From positions 1-64,000 of the forward strand of contig VWPU01008415.1 of assembly GCA_013398955.1 (NCBI GenBank): DNA of 64,000 nucleotides. Reading direction: 5' to 3'. The notes under the pieces were generated by a model, which ran no database searches, had not been told where the DNA came from, and saw only the letters and a program-made list of their open reading frames with translations. Shown one piece after another: positions 39,501 to 52,400 of this stretch. This DNA is from Callaeas wilsoni (lineage: Eukaryota > Chordata > Aves > Passeriformes > Callaeidae). The position numbers and the translations under genes were made by a program. Position 1 is the stretch's first letter, and the number at the start of each line of letters is the position of its first letter.

Positions 39501-41431
39501 GGAGCTCAACATTTCAGGAGTAATTAAGCTGATGTTCTGCTAAGTGTTTTATTAAATGTTACCACACAAAGAGGAGTCCAGTACCACACCACAGTCCACA
39601 GCAGGTCAGAAATTACAGGGCAGGCAGAAAGCAGCACTTCCACTCCGGAAAAACATAATTATTTCATTTCTCTTGCCTAAGTCATAATGAAAAGCTGACA
39701 TCTGAAAGCATCCATAAAGTGTCGCACTTTTTGCATTTAATTCTGATGATTTGATTTCCATTTGGACTCTTTATAATTTTAATCACAAGTCAGTAAGTTA
39801 CAAATGAAGTCACATCAATGAAACTGAAAAACATTAGATGTTCAAGTATCAGCTAGCTCAATAACACAGTATTCTCTAGAAAAGGAAGAGTGCTCAAACT
39901 CCTTGTGTAACAACTTCAGTTTCATTAAAACAGGCATTTTGGTGGAGTATATTGCATTAGCAGGGACTTAACTTATTTTCTCTGCAGTTATAAGTTGGTC
40001 ATTTCAGTGATGCCTAACATTGCCTCTCAAAAACAAAGGTAAAACATTCTTCGCACAAGTAGGCTATTGCCAGTCGATGGGGGTTTTCCAGTATCCAAGC
40101 CGAGAAACAGAATTTTACGGGCCTCACCAGGGCTAAGTAAGGTAAAATATCCTCTGTGAAACATTAAAACAGCCAGCATTTAAATGTATCATATCCAATA
40201 TTACTCCTTACTAAAAGAAGATTATAAACTGAGTATCGCACATTAAGATAAAAAGCGATCCAAACACAAGCAAAGGGCCACGTGCCTTGATATTTGCTAA
40301 AAGGTACACGGAGAAATATTTCAGGATCCCCAGAGGCAACACCAAGTGTTGATTATTCTCCTAGGGCACCACGTTCCTAGGGCAAAAAGGGACAATGAAA
40401 CTGAGTATTTTTTTCACTGAGATTTTGTTTGCTGCCATAAATACACTACAGTCACTTGCCACTGTTCAAATCGGGAAGTGATATTATGCAGCCATTGTGA
40501 ACCTTTCCCCAGAAAAGAGGTTAGTAGCAACTTTATCTCAAAAAAACAAGAGAGCAAGTGATTCTTCTAGCCTCCTTTTTGGCAATTTTTAAGTGACAGA
40601 GAACATTATATCATCTTCAAACATAAATGATCTCAACTACTTTTAGATGGACATAACTTACAGGAAAAAAAAGATTTTTGGATTTTAATACATTTATATA
40701 GGTCAAAGTACATAGACAAAACCATGACAGATAGATATTACTGGTACTTCCTAATAGAAAACATAACTGTTTCTCGTTCCATTCAGCAGCCAGTCTTCCA
40801 AAAGACAACGAAACCTGCCGGCTGAACAACCGAAGTGGTCCCAGAACGAACAGCACAAGCCACCCGGCACGTGCCTTCTCCCACGCTGAACCAAAGCTCT
40901 ACACCCACCGGTACGAGACCGTGTAAGTACCCAACACTTACGCAGTGGATTCGTAGGCGAAGTTCAGCAGGATTCCATCTCCGAGACTTACTCCCAGTGC
41001 TTTGCACATCCCCGCAATCTCCCCCGCGAAGGGCTGCGGCATGAACAGCTCCAGTTCGGCTGCTATGGGCTGGATGACTTGGTGCACCCATTTCGGTACG
41101 CTCTCGCTGCAAGACACACCCGAGGCGTTAGGCGAGAGCGGGCCGGCGGCTTCGCGACTCACACCCGGCACCGCCGCGCTGCTCCGCCGGCCCCTCCCGG
41201 CGCTGCCCCGCCGTTCCCGCTCTCCGCGGCCACCCCGCTCCGCCTGCCTGGCCGCACGCACTCGATGATCCGCCGGACGGCGGCGCGCAGGAAGGCGGGC
41301 TCGAAGTGTTGCAACACGGGCAGCCAGCGCTGCTCGGCCGGGCTGTCCAGGCTCACGTTGCAGCTCAGGGGGGCCGCCGCCCCCGCCGCCCCGCACAGCA
41401 ACGCCAGCAGCGCCCACGGCCCGCAGCCCAT
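33520..41431 (-). CDS. NAAA: N-acylethanolamine acid amidase (NAAA)
   Basis: A lysosomal N-terminal nucleophile hydrolase that splits N-acylethanolamines such as palmitoylethanolamide. Ten exons join in phase: 41262-41431, 40942-41106, 39304-39430, 38477-38567, 36658-36734, 36016-36188, 35626-35688, 35009-35075, 34500-34528, 33520-33595. The product is 345 aa (human 359). Residues 1-20 are a Leu/Ala-rich signal peptide ([14 protein letters not shown]). The proenzyme should cleave before Cys114 ([12 protein letters not shown]), the catalytic nucleophile (human Cys126). Conserved active-site residues are Arg130 and Asp133 (GRNLDY) and Asn275 (VETNYDHW). [14 protein letters not shown] is near identical to human. 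N-glycosylation sequons include NVS at 25 and NAT in LNATGQ. The start has a good Kozak context, GCGCCATGG. All key residues are intact. Confidence 0.96.
34500..34528 (-). CDS. NAAA: 29-nt micro-exon of NAAA (exon 9)
   Basis: This micro-exon lies between CTGTACAG and GTAAGTATT on the minus strand. It reads VLSVKPVLN plus two bases of the next Asn, aligning with the human ILSVVPVYNN stretch. Its phase (0 in, 2 out) is what exons 8 and 10 need. Confidence 0.9.
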
Positions 41432-41640
41432 GGCGCAGGATGGAGCGGCCGCGGCGCCCCGGGGCCGGCCCGCCGCAGGGCCCGCCCCGAGGCGTCACCG
41501 CCCGCCCGCCTGCAGGCTGCAAGCCCCCTCCGTCCCGTGAGACGCGGGACACAGCAACCACGGCGGCAGGTACAGGGTACTGGCCACCGTGCGCGTTGCC
41601 CCGGCGCTGCTGCCTGGCCAAGTTGATGAAAGCCGGTCCA
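41262..41640 (-). promoter_or_regulatory. NAAA: GC-rich 5' end and promoter of NAAA
   Basis: A CpG-rich block covers NAAA exon 1 and about 200 bases upstream of its ATG, then gives way to ordinary composition. No TATA box is seen. It is inferred to be the CpG-island promoter. Long ORFs here on both strands are by-products of the high GC content. Confidence 0.6.
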
Positions 41641-42880
41641 AGGCTGTCACTCCCACAACGAGGGCAGAGGGGACAAACTCACGCTAGGTAGAGCTGTCAG
41701 CATGCTGGCTGACACAGCAAGGCTGTAAACAAGAAGTAAACAGGAAGAGAGGAGACTAGACACTTGTCCTTAACCGCGGGGGCAAAAAATTAGCACTCTC
41801 TTTTAGTGTCAGAGGTTATTAGTTTCTGGACACACGCCCAAGAAGGGAAGCCGCTCAGCTGTTCAGCAGAAAAAACGCCCCCACCAGTTCAAAGCGGGGT
41901 TTCCATCCCCTACCTTTGCCTCCAGCCCCTGCTCCACACTCCATCCCCACCGCAACACGTGCTCCTCCACGGGAGAGCTCACGGCTTTCCTTGCCAAGAA
42001 CCAATCCCTGCCCTTCCCTCAGCAGAAACACGCAATTTGAATGCAACATAGCAAGTTGGAAAAAAAAAAANAGCCGCTCAGCTGTTCAGCAGAAAAAACG
42101 CCCCCACCAGTACAAAGCGGGGTTTCCATCCCCTACCTTTGCCTCCAGCCCCTGCTCCACACTCCATCCCCACCGCAACACGTGCTCCTCCACGGGAGAG
42201 CTCACGGCTTTCCTTGCCAAGAACCAATCCCTGCCCTTCCCTCAGCAGAAACACGCAATTTGAATGCAACATAGCAAGTTGGAAAAAAAAAAATCCTACT
42301 TCGTCCATCTCTCCCAAACCCTCTAAGTTGTTTTGCTCTAGGAAGCAATGTGTCAACCAAACACACAATACAAAATCAATACGAGAAAGAATTAAGGTTA
42401 TTACAAATACATATTCAACAAATAGCTAAGTGAATTCCCACACAGGATATAAGCATTAACCCAGCTTGAAAAAAAAAAAAAAAAAGGAGAAAAATACCCC
42501 ACCAAATGCATTTCTGTTATCCTGTGCATGTGGCACCTGTTCTGTTCCTGCACCATAAAGAAATCCATTTCTAACAGACTTTGACAAAGGATAGTGTAAG
42601 TGACTCCCTCAAGTTATAAATAATTTATCAACTTCATTAAAACAGGTGGCTGAGGAAGGTACAAAGAACCCACTAATGGTCCCAACAGAGGTCAAGGCTG
42701 AAGTACAAGTTAAACCTTAGACAAAGAATCCAGACATCCACATCATTCTTGCATGTACTCACCAAGAGACAGCAGCAAGTCCCACCAGAAGGCACGCCAC
42801 TATAGGAGAACATTGCTTTTTTTCTTTGGCATGTGATGCTATTTTGGCATTAAAATGGCAATAAGAAATCCCATCTGCCA
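41640..42880. other. Intergenic region between NAAA and SDAD1
   Basis: About 1.2 kb without a recognisable gene. It contains the duplication around the N at 42071, described separately, and poly(A) runs at 42061 and 42470. Confidence 0.6.
41849..42293. repeat. 212-bp segment duplicated on both sides of a single N
   Basis: 41849-42060 and 42072-42283 are the same 212 bases with one difference that I can see (CCAGTTCAAAG against CCAGTACAAAG). Each is followed by a run of A. The only ambiguous base of the window, N at 42071, lies exactly between them. This is the pattern of two unmerged contig ends or haplotypes rather than a biological repeat. Confidence 0.9.
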
Positions 42881-42890
42881 ATACACCAAT

Positions 42891-42896
42891 TTTATT
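42891..42896 (-). terminator. SDAD1: Candidate distal poly(A) signal of SDAD1
   Basis: TTTATT on the + strand gives AATAAA on the minus strand about 560 bases past the SDAD1 stop. A second AATAAA overlaps the stop codon itself at 43453-43458, so the 3' UTR could be either very short or about 0.6 kb. Confidence 0.45.
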
Positions 42897-43453
42897 TTTC
42901 TTTTCTTAGTAAGCCATAACGAACTGCTCTTCCCCACAACTCTGGACTTGGGCTTACAGGCATCACAGATGAATTTGGTCTTATTAAATTGGTCAAAGCC
43001 AGCTGCTTGGACAACAGCTGACTCCATCTGTACAGACACTCCCCTAGGACAGGCACAGATGCTGTGTCAGCGTTCTTTATGGACTGACCAGAATATTCTT
43101 TTTCCTTTCTGTTGCTTAGCCATTAATTGCCTCAAGTACAATCTTCACCACACGGTTGTGTATTTAAGTACTTACACATAAAAAACCCACTGTAAGGAAA
43201 TTACATGAAATCAAAATATAATTGCCTTCTTCCCTAGAATGCTTTAAAAACAAATTCAAATCCTCCAAGGATTAAGGCCTCTGTCCTATAGATGCAGCAT
43301 CCATCAGCTTGCAAGAGTTCCATTTGCATTTCTGAACAGGTCAGAGCTAAATCCGTAAGGCACCACAGTCCTCCTTTCCCTCAGGGTGATGGTGGGGGGA
43401 AATAAATGTCTCCAGGGCTGTTTCTTCGAGGGTGATGAAGTTCTCTGCAGCAT

Positions 43454-46400
43454 TTATTTTAGCAGCTGTTTTCTCTTTTTCAGAAGTGCATCTCGAAGAG
43501 CCAGCTAAACACAAAACAAGAGAGGAACGTTCAGGTAAGGAGCACGATAACTGAGACAACACCACTTCCACATCAACAACCCTTTTCAGTTTCTTTAACC
43601 TCTGATAACACTTAAAGCTCATCAGCTCAAACTGGGAGCAGCAATGCAAATGCTAACAATTACAGTGGCAGAAACACTGGGGTTATTGACCTGAACTCCA
43701 CAGTACAATAAAGAGCTGTGCAATACCAAATCCTATACAATGAAGAAGATTAGAACAAGCTGTTCTACTGACTCATTTCAGTCAGAAGAGATGAAGAAAG
43801 TTGCAGTTCAGCTGAGAGGTAAGTAAAATTGGTGTTTTGTGAAGGAGTATTACAAAGCTTCTTTTCAAGAGGGAAGGAGGAGTTTTTACAAGTGCCATTA
43901 ACACCCTAAAGACATATTATTGTGTTTCAAACATGTTTTAGCCAAGTAAAGGATCTAGCTCTGGACTATAGCAAGCCGGCCATTTTGTCTTTCCAGCAAA
44001 AACTGCAGCAGAATGCAGCGCCATACAACTAAGATCCTCCAACCCACTCAAAACACTTACTTTCAAATGATAGTTAACTGTTTGGTGCTGTAGCCTAACC
44101 TCCGTGAGGAAAAAGGTATGAATAAATGCTGTTTAGCCGTTATGTTTGAATTTAAAACATTAATAATGACAAAATCCTTCAAGTTTTTTTTTTTTACAAT
44201 AACTGAGCCAAGCATAACCATAAACAGCAGCTTTCTTAAAGTGCCTGGATGGTTCATTCATTTGCAGCCTATTTTGTGCGTTTTGAGAGCTGGTTTCAAT
44301 GTAGTCAGCCTTAATTGAGGTGAGGCAGAATGATGCCAAATAAACATGTACAGAGGATACTAGTCCACATGTTGCTGCTCAACAGAAAAACTTCAGATAT
44401 TCTCTACTGAGTCTAAGAACAGTTCCCATCTTGCCCTTCCTAAGGCAAGAAATTGCAGACAAATAGCATTTGGATAACATATATGATCCTGGAAACAACC
44501 CCACGTTTGTTCAAGAAGCATGTAAACACTTGCACGAAACAGGATGTGAAAAAAAAACCAACTGGACCATTGGATTATTCTACGAGCTTCCTGAACACGT
44601 TTGTATGAGTTGAGTTTAATAACACCTTGTAAAACCCTACACTGGCAGGGGCCTCACCACTGAGAGCAGCATTAGTGTGAATCTACTGTTGAACTGAAGA
44701 ATTTTTTTTCTAAACAGGAGCTACTAGTAGCTAATAAATGACATTTGCATCTGTTCCCCAGGAACATTTGTGACAAGCTATTCGATGACCTCTAGGCCAG
44801 GACAGATGACTCAGTATACAACAGTAATGAGAGAAAGGTCAGAGACCAGAAAGTGAACCACAACATGCAAAGTAGCTCTTCCTCTGGGGCAGGATTTGGG
44901 GAAGCCAAGCCATAGGCTTTCTCTGAGTTACAAGAGCAACACCTCAGGTCAGAGGGTCAGCAGCACCACACCTGTACCACGAGTTTCTACTCACACTGCC
45001 CCATCCATCTCCAACATGAAACATTACCTGTTTCTCCCTAAAGGAACGCTTGTTCTTGGTCCGGACGCTATGGCTGTATCTCATCATCATGAAGTTCTTG
45101 TTCTTTTGCTTTTCTTTATTGGAAGAGCTGGCAAATGGGTTAATTCTGGTTTTCTTTTTCACAAATTCTTTTCTGTCTGTTTTTCCAGCCTAGAATAAGA
45201 CAATGCAATAGAGCAACAGGGGGTCATTTTCCTTCGCCTACCGTCAACATCACATGCTTGATGGTAAAAGGTTCTATGTCAGTAACAACAAATCTGGGTT
45301 CAGGATAACTGTGTTAGCACATGCCTTCTCCCACATTGGCTCTGTTTATTAAGTCACAGTGAAAACTGGGTCTGTTTGCATTTTCGTGGTCACACAGGAC
45401 CAGCAGGAGGCTGATCATTGGTTACAGCCAAGATGCAACAGCAAAGAACCAAACGAATCATCTCTCAAAACGCACACAGCAGCTGAGCGCCTGTCTTAGA
45501 TATGCAACCCCAGCATTTCCTCCTGCACAAGACAAACCCAAACCCAGAAGGACAGGATAGAGAACATGCCAGTTCCTCACCTTTGCAGTTGCCAATCTGG
45601 TCTCCTTGTCCGACTTGGGCTTCTTATGCAGATGTTCAATATCTCTGAGTGAAAGCAACTCCCCCCTATGCACAAATCCAATAAATGTCACCACATAGAA
45701 CTTCATCTGACAAGGAAAACAAGATGCCCTCTTCATCCTTTGTCTCTCACCCATCTTAGGCCACTGTCTTACCATGAATATAGACACAAATGCTTCTTGT
45801 TCCCTTCAGGCTGTTCCTCATGTGTTCCATTACATCCATTACAAAAGTCATCCGTTTTTAAGCCCTGCTTTTTTCACCAAGTTTAAGAAACACTGGAGCT
45901 ATAACCAGGCAGCTACTGCTACAAAACCCCCCTCTCATGTCTCTTGGCCTGAACAAGTCAAACCAACCGTCTCAAACCTTCCATAGGCTCCTCATGTCTT
46001 TTTTCCCAGGTATAAGCAAACCCCCAGTGCAGGATCCATTCTAGGCTCCAGCTGCTGGCTGTCACTGGGAAACACTGATCAACAGCAGAGCTCTGTGCCC
46101 TGCTGCAATGAAGAGCTGCATCACTAGAGCATAGGTAAGAAAAAGCAATCAGCCCGTATCCTACCTGCCCTCCTCCTCCTCTTCATCATCTATTTCAATG
46201 TATTTCCGTTTTGCAGCTTTGCCAGGCGCAGAGTTAAGCTCTTTGGATAGCTGGGCAAGACGTATTTTCTTGAAGTCCTCCTGAGTCAGCAGCCTGCTTG
46301 TACTGACTGCTGCAGCTTTGGCTTTTCTTTCCTCTATGGGCATGCTTTTCACTTTTTCTGCCTTTGGAAAAGAAAAAGGTACAAAAGAATCAGAGCTTAG

Positions 46401-49400
46401 CAAACCGCTCCTGTGCCACGATCCATGATCCTTGCCTCTCAAACGCACATTATACAACGGCAATATCGTTGGGAAATGCTACAACCCGATGTCGGGATTT
46501 TTCCTTGTCTCATATCCAGCATCTGGTGTCTGAATGAAGTACATACACACCAGATTTTGGGAGTAAAAGCTCTCACCTGATTATTCCAGCTCTGAAAGCA
46601 TTCAGCCCTGGGAGATAAGTCCCCCTTCTCCCCTCCCACCCTACCAACACACATACTTGAGCAGCAGTGCTGAACAGCACTTCAGCCTCACTGCTTCAGG
46701 ACAGCTCGCTCTGAAGGCCTGAGGAGGTATTTAAGAGCAGCCACATGAAAGTGAAGAGCGAGAGGATCTGGTCTGTGATTAACAAGACTCATTTGTATTT
46801 GGCATAGAAGAGACTCGGAACTCACTACTTGTTGCTGCTCCTCATCTGAGGAATGATGCACATCAACCCATTCTCCATCGTCATTGTCCTCCTCCTCACT
46901 CAGGCTAGCACTTTCCCAGCCATCTGCTCAGGGAACAAGTACACACCTGTTAACACAAATCCATCTTCACCACCCAGATTGGCAACAATTGATGCTTGGA
47001 TCACCTGCTCTTGCTGCCTTTCATGTACTTCACCCACCTCCTAACTGCATTTTGCCCAAGGACATGATCCATGCTACGGTCTGCAAAGCTAGATTCTCAT
47101 CTCCAGGGCAAGATACTGTAAACAAGGTGCATTTGGGACGGCCTAAAGCACCACAAGAGTATACAGACACTGATGACACTCTGCAGTAATAGCATTCCCC
47201 ACTCCCAGCCATCTCAACCAAGAAGAGAAGTACTGTAATTTAAAGCTGGGTTAGTGAAGAAAGTCTAAGCATTGCTCTTTGCTGCTGTGCTGAAGTTAGC
47301 AGCTTCAGCAAGCAAGCCCAGTGTGACAGGGATCACTACACAGCCTGTCCCATCAGGGCCTTCATTCCTGCAGCACAGCTCCTGCAGCACCTCCACGGCA
47401 CTCACACTTCATTCGCCAAACTCAGCCTTGCTTTTAAAGACTCTTCCATCTCTTTTCCCCGACTCAGGCAGGGGTTCCAGGGTGTGTAAAGCATTCACAA
47501 AGGAACTGAATTAAATAAGCCAAATATTATACCCAACTACTACTTTGGTGTTCTGTAATATTCAAAAGGTTTTACTTAGGAGAAGCTGAACACCAAGTAC
47601 GCAGCTATACTGCCTGCCCCTCTGCTTCCCCATCTCGGTGTGTATCATAAAAAGCAACACAGTACCAAATCCACTGACAAACTGCGCTTACTCGAGGATA
47701 GACACATGCAAGCCAAGGCACAGGACAGCAGGAAATGAAAGGCACAAACACCAGGTTCCACGTCCACATAAAATCTTAGTGATGGTCATGCCCAAAACAG
47801 GATTTTTAAAGAAAAAAGGCCAACCTTCTTCTTGGGTTCCTCCCTTTTCTTTTTGATCCTCAACCTCCAGTACTTCTGCTCCTGGAATGTAGTCTTTGGC
47901 ATCCAGTTCTCCATACTCGTGGATCCTGGCTTCCACCGAGGCCTCAGTAGGCTTACCCTGTACATTATCAAAACACACATTAAGCAGGCTGCTACTTCAG
48001 TGTCCACCAATCCATGAAAATTCCTGGGGAACAGGAGGGTGTGGGTCCAAAGACCTTTCCTTATTTCATGAGGCAGAGTTTAATTTCTCACATTGAACAA
48101 ATCTCAGAAAACTGTTGAGCTTCAGGAGCATGATCTAACCGTGAGTTAGATGAATCTGAACTAAGGAAATGTGGAAATAATAGCACACCATGTCCAAAGG
48201 CAGCAGGCAGAGGGAGAACACAGGCTTCACTCCACCTTCTCAAGAGAATATTGAGACACCAGTTCTCATCATTTTTGAGCACATCAGTTTTCAGCGAGTG
48301 CAACACACATGAAACACTTACCCTGAACTTCTTCTGCAACATCTCTGGATTCAGAGAGCGGAACAGGTGTATCAGAGTTCTTGCAGACATCATCACATCT
48401 GCCCAGAAAATGAGAGAGTCAGGAGAAAAGCAGAACTCTGAGCAAACCTCAAGCCCACACAGATCACCAGCATTTACGGCCAACTCGCGTCTTCTCTGAG
48501 GTTATGGCTCCCTCTGATTTCTCTGGTATAGAACACAGCACTTCCTTAGGGCTAACTCTTCTTAACAATCCCTTTGCTTGCTTTATTTTTGTCAATTAGT
48601 CCTCCCGCCACAACTACCCTTGACTGTTTTGCCTCCCATGGATACAGACTCCAAACACTGAAAATGGTCTCGGTCCATAAAAACCAATTAGGACAGCATT
48701 GTCATGAAGGCTGTAACTGAAGACCACATAGTTTCAAGGAAAAAAGGGAGTTTAAAGTCATATCTGTGTAATACTTACTTTTATTTTTATGCGTCTTGTA
48801 CTGAACAAGGTCTTGGAGCAGCTCTTCAGTCATGGCTAAGGGACATCTGGCAGTGATTTCTTTTATTGCGTTGAGTCTAAAAAAATGGAAATTTAGTTAT
48901 TTCCTCAACACCAGCTAGGAGAAAGTGCCACTTAGAGACTGGATTACCTGAAACTTGAAGAACCTCATACAGCACTTACACAACATTTGGTGTAACAGGA
49001 GAAAAGAGTCATAAAATACTCCAGCAAAAATACAGAAAGTTGAATCTAACATACCTTTAACTCAAGCAGCTTCTTGAAAGCACGGTACAAGTGATAGGAC
49101 TAAGTTGCAAGTGGTTTTAAAAAATATCTATGTATTTTACTGCATTTGGAGTTTGACATGACTCATACAATTCTGTACCCACCCTACAGTCATGACCTCC
49201 CCAGAATTCTTGTCTGTGACAAAGTTGTTGGCAATGGTCATCAGCACTGACTGGATAATCTGAAAATAAGAAAAAAGAACGCATATTTAATAAATACTTA
49301 ACACACTTAGATGTTATTAACAGACAGATCCTTTTTCATAGAAAGGCACCAGGACATGCCAGTACAGCTCAAACACATTTTCTAAACGCAAATTTTCTTG

Positions 49401-52400
49401 CGGTAAATAAGACAAACATCTTTTTTCCCCCCCCTTTAGGAAACAGTCCCTCAGAACTTGCAAAAAGAGCTGCAATTACCATAAGGTTTTCCAAATACTC
49501 TGACCAATTCCCTTTCCCCCTCCCCACGCACACACATTCGGTTGCATTTCCGTGCTGGCCTGCGCCCGTGTAACATCAAATACAGGTGGAACACTGACCT
49601 CAGGTGGTACCAGCTGATGTGAAGCCTGTGCAGCAAACAGAAGAATCTTTGTCACTTCTGGAAGAAAAGCAGGAAGAAGATGCCAAAACATATTGCTGCA
49701 GCTTGCTCCAGCCAACAAACACATCCCTTAAAACTTAACAAGCTGCTTGGTCAGTCCCAAAGCCATTCGGCCTGAAGTTCCCTGGGACAACTGTTTCTCC
49801 CCTCCCACCAAGCATTAGGAACTCCTCTGGCCTCCCCCCCAGCAGCAAAAGCCAGCTAAAGCAAAACGAAATGCTCCACAACTGGAGTCAAACACCAGTA
49901 AAAGGAAGCAGCGTAAGGCAATCATGCTTAGCTCAGCTAGTCAGGATTATGGACACAGATTCCTCTGATTCCTTTGCTGGAGCTTCTCAAATCCTCAGGT
50001 AAGGAGCCCTGAGTGCACACAGCCTCCACAGAAGTCCAAAGCACTTTGTGCTCCTGGCAGTTAGGGACTTGTACTCCCTTGGCCCACACTGGACTACTCC
50101 CGCTTCCCACCAATCCACTACTACCTGCCCATTTTCACTGCCACTTGCCTGAAATCCCTGCGCATGAGACATGAGGGATCAACGTACCTAGAGTAGCTAC
50201 TTACCCCTCTGATGGGGCTGGAGGAACCTCTGAACAAAGGGGTAGAAGTTAAAAAGAAAAAGCTGCAAGGCAAATTGTAACATATTATCTTGTTGTCTTT
50301 GAACTTGATATGACCTTCATAAGCTGACACATGGCAAAAACACCTCATTCTAGGGTGCTCACCAAATGCCTCAGATTTTACAGCGAAGTGTTGTCTCCTA
50401 TGTTGAGTTCGATATTTGTGGGACAAGGAAATAAGTTGTACCAAGATGAATACAGCTGCAGTCTCTCTGCACCTAGTCCCCTTGCCAGGGAAATCCTTAT
50501 GTCCTCTGAAACGTCCCATCTTGGACTGGACTCCTCTTTATTTAATCTAGTGCAAATATGTTATCACTGGGTAGTCTGCACAAAACCTTCCAAGTGCAGG
50601 AGCTGCCAGCTTCCCTCTTGTTCAGCAGCACCTGACTGACAACTCTGTGGTCAGCATGAGCAGCTTCCCAGGAAGGTCCTGGAAGCACCAAGTCCTCCTC
50701 TATTCTTTAGGAACAGCTCAGCTATTCCAGACAAACACCTTTCTCTCTCCGAGCTCACTTATTACCACAAAAAGTCTGTACCACTGTGCCATTCCACGAG
50801 GTCCACTAGCAACTCCCTGACCATCCCTATGCACTTTTGGATATACAGAAAAATTAAACCTCATTTTCCAGAAGCACGAGGCCAGAACATGCCCACACCC
50901 AAACCAAGGTCGCTACCAACAGACCACCATAAAATTATCCAAGTACATACCTCATGTATTCCAACAAGCCTAGATATTAAATCCATGAGCATCATTTTCA
51001 CTTCAAATCGCTCCTTGCAGTTCTCCAGCTGCTTCAGCAGTTTCTCAGCAAAGTCTGGAAGAAGCAAAAGTGGATTTGCAGTAAACCGAAAGAGCACAAC
51101 ACAGAACTCAAATGGGATTAGGGTCAAAAGAGGCAGCTGGATTTGTTTTTATTTTTAAGCCCCGGTGCCCTTTCACAGAAGAAATTCCAAGTGACTAAAG
51201 CACTTATTCCAATCAGTTATTATACTTCTCAAATGCCTAAAAGGCCTGCTGTGCACAGGTTCAGCAAAAGGAACTGGCAGACATTCCCCAGCGCTGTAAG
51301 CATTGAAAACTACATTTTCAGATAGATTTTGGGTTGATCTGGGAAAATGACATCCCCAGAGGTTCACTGGAACAGACTAAGACCAATCAAGTGCTGTTAG
51401 ACAAGTACAATTTAGAAGGGGCTACACCGGAGCAGGTGCAGTAGATCAGCTACTCTGTGCTCACCCCATTACTGCCTTCACACACCCAAGAGCAGCAGAG
51501 AGCCATGTCCTGATCTGCAGAAGCCCAAAGCAGGTGATGTTATATTCCTCCTTCCTTGTCTCACTACAGCAAGCACAACTGATGTCTCCAAGTGCAAAAA
51601 GCCTGGAGTAAAAGCATATTCCAAGTGTCACATCTGCACCTGCTTGTCATTTGGGTTCTCTCCTGGCAGAGCTGTGTCCAAGCTTCTCTATCTGGGATTA
51701 ACACAAACTGCACACTAAGAGAATTCACTGCATGCTCACCTTGGGGATCGTGAATCAAGTGAATGGCAGAGAAGTTGAACACCTCTGGCTTGCTCTTCTT
51801 TTTCTGCTTCTGCATGGAAACAGGAGTAAAAGACATTTCTCTCTGAGTAAAGTGCTTCACTTCATGGTTGCTGTCAAATGATTGCTGCCTCTTTGAGAAG
51901 GTTTTAAAAACCATGTTTTCAGTCACACAGCATTATCTGCCACTTGTAGCTAAACAAGCAAGGCAACAACAGGACTCCTGGACTAGAAGGATTAAGCCAA
52001 GATGATGGGAAGTCAGACAGCCCTTTCCTCACCTTGAGGACTTTCATGGCTTTCTCCAGTTTCTTCTTGCGCTTGGTGGTTTTCTTGTTGGTCGCATAGC
52101 GCATCATCAGATCTCTGGCCGTGGGGCCATCATCCTTGGGGAAGGAACACAGCACAGCACTCGGGTAACCCAGGCTTCAAATGGCAATCACAGCAACAAA
52201 CTAGCAATATTTTTCAAGGCCACATACTCTTGAAAACTATCTCCCTTCCTAAGTGTCAGAACACATAGATGCCAGCATTAAAATAGAAAAGCAAACAAGC
52301 TGTTGGCATTTATCTTTTAACAGACAGCAAAGACATCCTGCCATCACTTGGGGCCAGCTGTCAGACACTGAAATTGTTTGTGAAGCATAGAAAGAAAGAA

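Noticed and set aside
40938..41621. 227-codon minus ORF as a novel gene
   Set aside because: It is NAAA exon 2 read backwards through a GC-rich open intron and exon 1 in the wrong frame.
41079..41626. Long + strand ORFs opposite NAAA exon 1
   Set aside because: They are antisense shadows of CpG-rich coding sequence, with Arg/Ala/Pro composition and no splice logic.
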